A stretch of DNA of 64,000 bases. It comes from Bacteroidota bacterium. Lineage in GTDB: Bacteria; Bacteroidota; Bacteroidia; Cytophagales; Cyclobacteriaceae. Positions 59,960 through 64,000 of the stretch are shown piece after piece; position 1 is the stretch's first letter; each line of letters opens with the position of its first letter. The translations under genes were made by a program, and so were the position numbers. The stretch is taken from the NCBI GenBank assembly GCA_018267285.1, contig JAFDYU010000019.1, positions 264,039 through 328,038 on the forward strand, written 5' to 3'. Under the pieces are notes generated by a model that saw only the letters and a program-made list of their open reading frames with translations, had not been told where the DNA came from and made no database searches.

Positions 59960-59977
59960 GGTATTTCTTTAGTGCGG

Positions 59978-60008
59978 CAAAAATACATTTTTGTGTGTTG
60001 TAGCCAAA
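59978..60008 (-). promoter_or_regulatory. Bacteroidota sigma-A promoter for the 254-aa barrel gene
   Basis: On the minus strand TTTG (60005-60008), a 19-nt spacer and TATTTTTG (59978-59985) match the consensus perfectly, 18 nt before the ATG. Confidence 0.7.
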
Positions 60009-60015
60009 AAGAAGA

Positions 60016-60046
60016 TTTGGCGATAGGATTAATTCTCTTAAATTTG
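60016..60046 (+). promoter_or_regulatory. Bacteroidota sigma-A promoter for tRNA-Arg
   Basis: TTTG (60016-60019), a 19-nt spacer and TAAATTTG (60039-60046) match the consensus perfectly. Transcription should begin near 60053, 13 nt before the tRNA. Confidence 0.75.
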
Positions 60047-60065
60047 CCGCTTTGTAAAAATTATT

Positions 60066-60139
60066 GGGCTCGTAGCTCAACTGAATAGAGCATCTGACTA
60101 CGGATCAGAAGGTTTGGGGTTTGAATCCCTACGGGCCCA
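60066..60139 (+). tRNA. tRNA-Arg (anticodon ACG)
   Basis: A 74-nt cloverleaf can be folded. The acceptor stem is GGGCTCG with CGGGCCC (one G-U), the D stem is GCTC/GAGC, and the anticodon stem TCTGA/TCAGA encloses loop CTACGGA, giving anticodon ACG. The T stem is GGGG/CCCT-like with the usual TTTGAAT loop. The discriminator base is A and CCA is not encoded. The A34 would normally be edited to inosine to read CGN codons. Confidence 0.95.
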
Positions 60140-60194
60140 CTTTTAAAACTTTTTATAGACAATAATACATCATTAGCTTAGTTAAAGCACCGGA

Positions 60195-61544
60195 ATGCGT
60201 AGTAGGATTTTTTTACTGATGATGGTTGTCTTGCTGATTTGGTCGTGCGAAGACCCAACCACCTTGCCCGTTAGCAATATTTTTAATAATAACAGGCTGC
60301 AAACGGCATACATTGACACATTCTCTGTAATTACTTCTACGGTTCAACTGGATACGGTACTAACAAATGGTTCTGGTACTATGCTATTGGGAAAATATCA
60401 CGATGATAGATTGGGGGATGTGTCTTCATCTACTTATTTTCAACTTAATTATAAAAGCACATTTTTGCCAGATAAGCAATTCATTTTTGACTCTGCTGTT
60501 TTAATACTTCCATACAGCCACAATTATGTAGGGGATACCACAGTACCATTAAAAATAAATGTACATCAATTGAGTGAACCGATGAGAGTGAGGCTGCTTC
60601 CACCCACAGCGGATCTTAAACTTTCGGTGTATAATAGTACTTATGGTTTTTTTAACTCCAGTAAACAGAATTATTATCCGAACCCAATTGTATCAGTTAC
60701 CACTAAACTGAGCCCTCATACCGATTCACTTAATATTACTTTACCTTATTCTTTTGGTGCTAATTGGTTTAGGTTAGCTCAATTTGACTCAGCACAGATA
60801 TTCTCTAATTCCGTGAATTTCACCAATTATTTCAATGGATTTCACATCAATGTTGACCCTGGACAAAGCTCTTGTGTTGCTGACTTTAATGTTAATAAAA
60901 TTAAATTGAGGATGTATTATAAACTATACAACGGTGATTTTTTGATAAATAAATTTGTTGATTTTATAGTACAAAATCCGTTTTTTCAATTTAATCACAT
61001 AGAGTTCGATCGATCAACAGGTAGCGAAACCGCATTAGCCGCTTCGCAAAAATTTCAAGCCGTGTCAACATTAGTGACGAACAATACAGCATATGTCCAG
61101 TCTGGCACTGGATTGGTTGCTCAACTATATTTCCCATCAATTAAAAATTTTTTTTCAATCAATAATGGCGTTACTCTTAACGCTGCGTACCTAGAAGTCT
61201 ATCCTGTTAGTGGCTCATACCCCTACTATTCACAACCTCCAAAATCAGTTCAGTTGTACACAACTGACAATTCTAATATCCCATTAGCTTCTGTACCTGG
61301 TGGGTCGGCCGGAATCACGTATGATTATGAATATGGTATAAACACATTTTATAGGTTTGATCTGTTTTCTTTTATATTCAGCCAGATACACAATAATCAA
61401 AATTATATTACACCTTTGATCCTTGGTCCACCTTTAAGCCCTGGTATTCAAGGAAGTAGTGTAAAACGATTATATTTTGGAGATCGTTTCCATGGACAAA
61501 ACAAAATAAAACTAAAAATTTACTACTCTTATTCACTTAAATAG
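60195..61544 (+). CDS. DUF4270 lipoprotein
   Basis: This 449-aa lipoprotein (Cys18 in LLIWSC) matches DUF4270: the start ISTVQLDT-like VITSTVQLDTVLTN, LLGKYHDDRLGDVSSSTYFQ, FDSAVLILPY, and the end VKRLYFGDRFHGQNKIKLKI with a terminal aromatic. These proteins occur in Bacteroidota, probably at the cell surface, with unknown function. It is followed after 5 nt by a kelch-repeat lipoprotein, so the two form an operon. Confidence 0.85.
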   Translation: MRSRIFLLMMVVLLIWSCEDPTTLPVSNIFNNNRLQTAYIDTFSVITSTVQLDTVLTNGSGTMLLGKYHDDRLGDVSSSTYFQLNYKSTFLPDKQFIFDSAVLILPYSHNYVGDTTVPLKINVHQLSEPMRVRLLPPTADLKLSVYNSTYGFFNSSKQNYYPNPIVSVTTKLSPHTDSLNITLPYSFGANWFRLAQFDSAQIFSNSVNFTNYFNGFHINVDPGQSSCVADFNVNKIKLRMYYKLYNGDFLINKFVDFIVQNPFFQFNHIEFDRSTGSETALAASQKFQAVSTLVTNNTAYVQSGTGLVAQLYFPSIKNFFSINNGVTLNAAYLEVYPVSGSYPYYSQPPKSVQLYTTDNSNIPLASVPGGSAGITYDYEYGINTFYRFDLFSFIFSQIHNNQNYITPLILGPPLSPGIQGSSVKRLYFGDRFHGQNKIKLKIYYSYSLK

Positions 61545-61549
61545 AAATT

Positions 61550-62665
61550 ATGAAATACGTTGTTTCAACTATAAGCTTAGGTTTGCTCTTCCTTTTTTGC
61601 TTAGGCATTTCATCGTGCAACAATACAACTCCCACCACCACGCTGCCCGGATCTTGGGATAAGATCGGTGATTTTAATGGTGTACCCCGAAGTGGTGCTG
61701 TATCGTTCGTTATAGGCGGATATGCATACATCGGAGGAGGCTTTAACTACGATGCGGTGGGGCAACCGGGCACTCCTACGGGCAGACTAAATGATTTCTG
61801 GAAATACGACCCGGTGAGCGATACATGGACTCAGATGGCAAATTTCCCCGGCACGGCACGCAGCAACGCGGCCTCGTTCACACTCAACGGCAAGGGTTAT
61901 GTAGGTACAGGGTTTGATGGCACGAATGCTTATTCAGATTTTTATGAGTTCGACCCTACTGTTGGAGCTAGAGGCAAGTGGACACGGATTGCAGATTTTG
62001 GATATTCTGCCGACCAGCAAGACACAACAGTCTCGGCAAGGTATGGTTGCGTTGCATTCACGGTGAAGAACAGGGCATTTGTTGGGGCCGGGCATTACAT
62101 AAGCGACTTAAAAGATCTATGGGAATACGACCCGACCAATAATGTGTGGATTTCAAGGGGTAGCACAGGCGGATCGAAAAGACAAAATGGCTTTGTTATG
62201 GTGATCAACGATATAGCCTATGTGGGTGGTGGAACAGATAACGGGCAATATGTTCGTGACTTTTATAAATTTGATGTAGATCAGGTTGATTCCGGAAGCC
62301 CATGGACGGCTCTGAATGGTTTAACCGGAAAGGATGCAAACGGAAATCCAATCGTGCAGCCCAAACCACGTGAGTTAGCATCTACATTCTCCCTTGGGAA
62401 TTTCGGCTATCTGGTTTGCGGAAGTTTGGGTGGCCCACTGAACGACACCTGGCAATATGACCCCTCAACGGATACTTGGATTCAATATTACAATTTCTCA
62501 ACCAACACTCCGATTAGCGGAAGTGCCAGAAGCAGTGCGTGTGCTTTTGCGCTCACCTCCTCACTGGGCACGTATGGCTATTTGGTTGCAGGGGGAAGTG
62601 GGAATCTTAAGTTTGATGACTGCTGGCTTTTTAATCCTGTTGGGATTGAACCGGATAACAAATAA
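61550..62665 (+). CDS. Kelch-repeat lipoprotein
   Basis: This 371-aa lipoprotein (Cys23 in GISSC) consists of kelch repeats that should fold into a beta-propeller. Repeats are seen as GAVSFVIGGYAYIGGGF, LNDFWKYDPVSDTWTQMANF, AASFTLNGKGYVGTGFDG, LKDLWEYDPTNNVW and LNDTWQYDPSTDTW. Each has the GG pair and the aromatic W/Y-DP...W pattern. Propellers of this type bind proteins or glycans. It lies in an operon with DUF4270 and ends in a bidirectional terminator. Confidence 0.9.
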   Translation: MKYVVSTISLGLLFLFCLGISSCNNTTPTTTLPGSWDKIGDFNGVPRSGAVSFVIGGYAYIGGGFNYDAVGQPGTPTGRLNDFWKYDPVSDTWTQMANFPGTARSNAASFTLNGKGYVGTGFDGTNAYSDFYEFDPTVGARGKWTRIADFGYSADQQDTTVSARYGCVAFTVKNRAFVGAGHYISDLKDLWEYDPTNNVWISRGSTGGSKRQNGFVMVINDIAYVGGGTDNGQYVRDFYKFDVDQVDSGSPWTALNGLTGKDANGNPIVQPKPRELASTFSLGNFGYLVCGSLGGPLNDTWQYDPSTDTWIQYYNFSTNTPISGSARSSACAFALTSSLGTYGYLVAGGSGNLKFDDCWLFNPVGIEPDNK

Positions 62666-62671
62666 GTTTCT

Positions 62672-62701
62672 AAAAAGGCTCAGTTAAATCTGGGCCTTTT
62701 T
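62672..62701. terminator. Bidirectional terminator between the kelch and DUF5690 genes
   Basis: GGCTCAG (62677-62683) pairs with CTGGGCC (62690-62696, one G-T wobble). An A-run precedes and a T-run follows it, serving both convergent genes. Confidence 0.8.
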
Positions 62702-63974
62702 ATTTATCGTGTTTCTTTTTCTTAAAATAGTAATACGATAACATCATCATAACACTACCCGCAACGGAGATAAAATAGCCACTGCCTACGAAGAACGAAT
62801 TCCAGCTTAATTCTTTTTGTCCAAAGTATTTATAGAGCAACACGCTAACACTTCCCAAATACCCAAACGAATCAGCCAGGTTGATCAGAAAGGCTACGGT
62901 GCCGGCATACGCAAATGCTGCCAGTAACCGATCAAAAAAAATACTGTTGAATTGAATATAACCAAAGTACAAACCCATCCCTACCGTTGTCATCCAGAAT
63001 ACCGGAGAAATAATTTCTTGCTCATATAAAAATGTACCGATGCCCACCAGCAGCATCCCAAAAATGATCATGAGGTGATTGATGAAAAGAGCCTTACGGT
63101 TATTTTTTATTAACATCAACGCAGCGATGGCAATGAGTACAATAATGGATATGGGGGTTTCGGTTCGCGTAAAAATTGACGGATCGTTTCCGAGCGACAA
63201 CGATTTCCACAACTCGGCAGAAAAATTATCTCGAAAATCGCGGAATGTAGTGAGCAACGCATAAGAAAAAATCAGCAACACTAACCCTGGCCAGAATGTT
63301 TTAATAAACGTTAACCGTTCAACGCCCGTCATCGGTCTGCGCTTGGTGCGAAACGCTTCGTCTTGGGCAGAAGGCGGAGGCACTTTGTCGAGAAGCCATA
63401 AAAAAAGAAGCAACGGTATAAAAAAAAGACACGAAGCAACAAACGGCATCCAGTATTCATTCACGTGCCAATCGCTCATCAGCCATCCGCCAACGGTTTT
63501 GCCAAAACCTGCAGCGAAAATAAAACTTACCGATAAACTGGCGCCCAACACTTCGGTATTTCTCCGTCCTTCCAAGTAACTAAAAACTAAACTCCATACC
63601 ATACCCAACGGCAACCCGTTAAGAAATAGAAACAACAAGTTGTAAGGTGCCGGTGTGAGTGCAAACAGCAACCACGATACTGAGGCTACGCTTACCAGAA
63701 TCAGAATGCCGCTCGACCTTTTTCTCAATTGCAGCTCCGAAGCTACTTTTATCCCGATTACTTTAGAAATCAGGTAGCCGATAACTTGTGATATAACCAT
63801 CCACGCCTTGAAGTCGAGTCCCCCGTAAGAGATACCTTCGTACAACGCAACACCAAATGTTTTGCGAAGCGAAAAGATACAAGTGTACAAACAAAAAGAA
63901 ACAACAGAAGCATATAGGGTAAAGCTCAGTGGGCTTGCTTGTCTCAACCAATTTGTTATCGAATGTTCTTTCAT
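62700..63974 (-). CDS. DUF5690/MFS-like membrane protein
   Basis: This 424-aa protein has about 12 predicted membrane helices, beginning LSFTLYASVVSFCLYTCIFS with the following FSLRKTFGVALYEG loop, which I recognise from DUF5690 proteins. They look like major-facilitator transporters (LFLNGLPLGMVWSLVFSYLE, then GRRNTEVLGA in the loop after TM5). The central cytoplasmic loop contains RTKRRPMTGVERL. The substrate is unknown. It is the last gene of the window and is complete, starting at 63974. Confidence 0.85.
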   Translation of the reverse strand: MKEHSITNWLRQASPLSFTLYASVVSFCLYTCIFSLRKTFGVALYEGISYGGLDFKAWMVISQVIGYLISKVIGIKVASELQLRKRSSGILILVSVASVSWLLFALTPAPYNLLFLFLNGLPLGMVWSLVFSYLEGRRNTEVLGASLSVSFIFAAGFGKTVGGWLMSDWHVNEYWMPFVASCLFFIPLLLFLWLLDKVPPPSAQDEAFRTKRRPMTGVERLTFIKTFWPGLVLLIFSYALLTTFRDFRDNFSAELWKSLSLGNDPSIFTRTETPISIIVLIAIAALMLIKNNRKALFINHLMIIFGMLLVGIGTFLYEQEIISPVFWMTTVGMGLYFGYIQFNSIFFDRLLAAFAYAGTVAFLINLADSFGYLGSVSVLLYKYFGQKELSWNSFFVGSGYFISVAGSVMMMLSYYYFKKKKHDK

Positions 63975-64000
63975 AAGGTAAATGGCTGATAATTTTGACA

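Noticed and set aside
1-64000. CRISPR arrays, insertion sequences, prophage, toxin-antitoxin or defence systems
   Set aside because: No direct-repeat array, transposase, integrase, phage structural gene or defence domain was seen on either strand.

Overview
The window is a 64 kb piece of chromosome from a Bacteroidota bacterium, most likely a Cytophagales-type organism. The evidence is a gliding-motility/type IX secretion (type B) C-terminal domain protein, families largely confined to the phylum (DUF4270, DUF5690, DUF2911, DUF6249, large PIG-L deacetylase), a GTP-type PEP carboxykinase, the single-chain large form of PurL, and many promoters of the phylum-specific form TTG/TTTG-N19-20-TAnnTTTG. 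Gene density is very high: no gap exceeds about 150 bp, and several convergent gene pairs have 0-4 nt between their stop codons. I see no insertion sequence, prophage, CRISPR array, integron or defence island. This reads as core chromosome, and I did not find an obviously new multi-gene system.

Layout. 0-5.2 kb (minus): a YbaB nucleoid protein, then hisS-hutH-gliding C-terminal protein, joined by GTGA overlaps. 5.3-9 kb: an outer-membrane barrel, a 49-aa basic microprotein with its own promoter and terminator, a DUF4932-like secreted protein, a phosphoesterase and a Tat-exported sugar isomerase-like protein. 9-21 kb: central metabolism around PEP (pckG at 9.1 kb, ppc at 16.2 kb) interspersed with a degenerate formimidoylglutamase-like protein, a Rieske oxygenase/cupin pair, SanA-like, TrmH, DUF4136, YkgJ and phytase-like proteins. 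21-25.6 kb (minus): miaB, a sigma-54 activator, lptE, a helical TPR-like protein and secG. 25.7-31.7 kb: OmpA/SPOR protein, gamma carbonic anhydrase, OmpH/Skp, GNAT, an ECF sigma/anti-sigma pair divergent from a DUF6249 membrane protein, and a membrane phosphoesterase. 31.8-38.5 kb (minus): a complete TetR-TolC-adaptor-RND efflux operon with a clear operator. 38.6-47 kb: a second sigma factor, two alpha/beta hydrolases, purL, an OmpW/PorT-like barrel and YebC. 47-55 kb: a 34-aa microprotein, a PIG-L deacetylase/38-aa membrane microprotein/sodium symporter cassette, DUF2911, an AAG-type glycosylase and an OmpA/PD40 protein. 55-64 kb: gamma-glutamyltransferase, a TetR regulator, a PaaG-like enoyl-CoA hydratase, tRNA-Arg(ACG), a DUF4270/kelch lipoprotein pair and a DUF5690 MFS-like protein.

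Points most worth a second look: (i) a perfectly symmetric pair of candidate ECF promoters (CTTTGACGC-N16-GTTACA on both strands) between the sigma factor and the DUF6249 gene; (ii) a 38-aa membrane microprotein overlapping both its neighbours by ATGA in the PIG-L/symporter cassette; (iii) enzyme-fold proteins whose catalytic residues have changed (formimidoylglutamase-like protein, DUF4932-like protein, PEP carboxylase); (iv) an orphan sigma-54 activator without a sensor domain inside an envelope-biogenesis operon; and (v) clear palindromic operators upstream of tetR and between purL and a barrel gene.

All family assignments come from reading motifs by eye. No database search, structure prediction or composition statistic was run.
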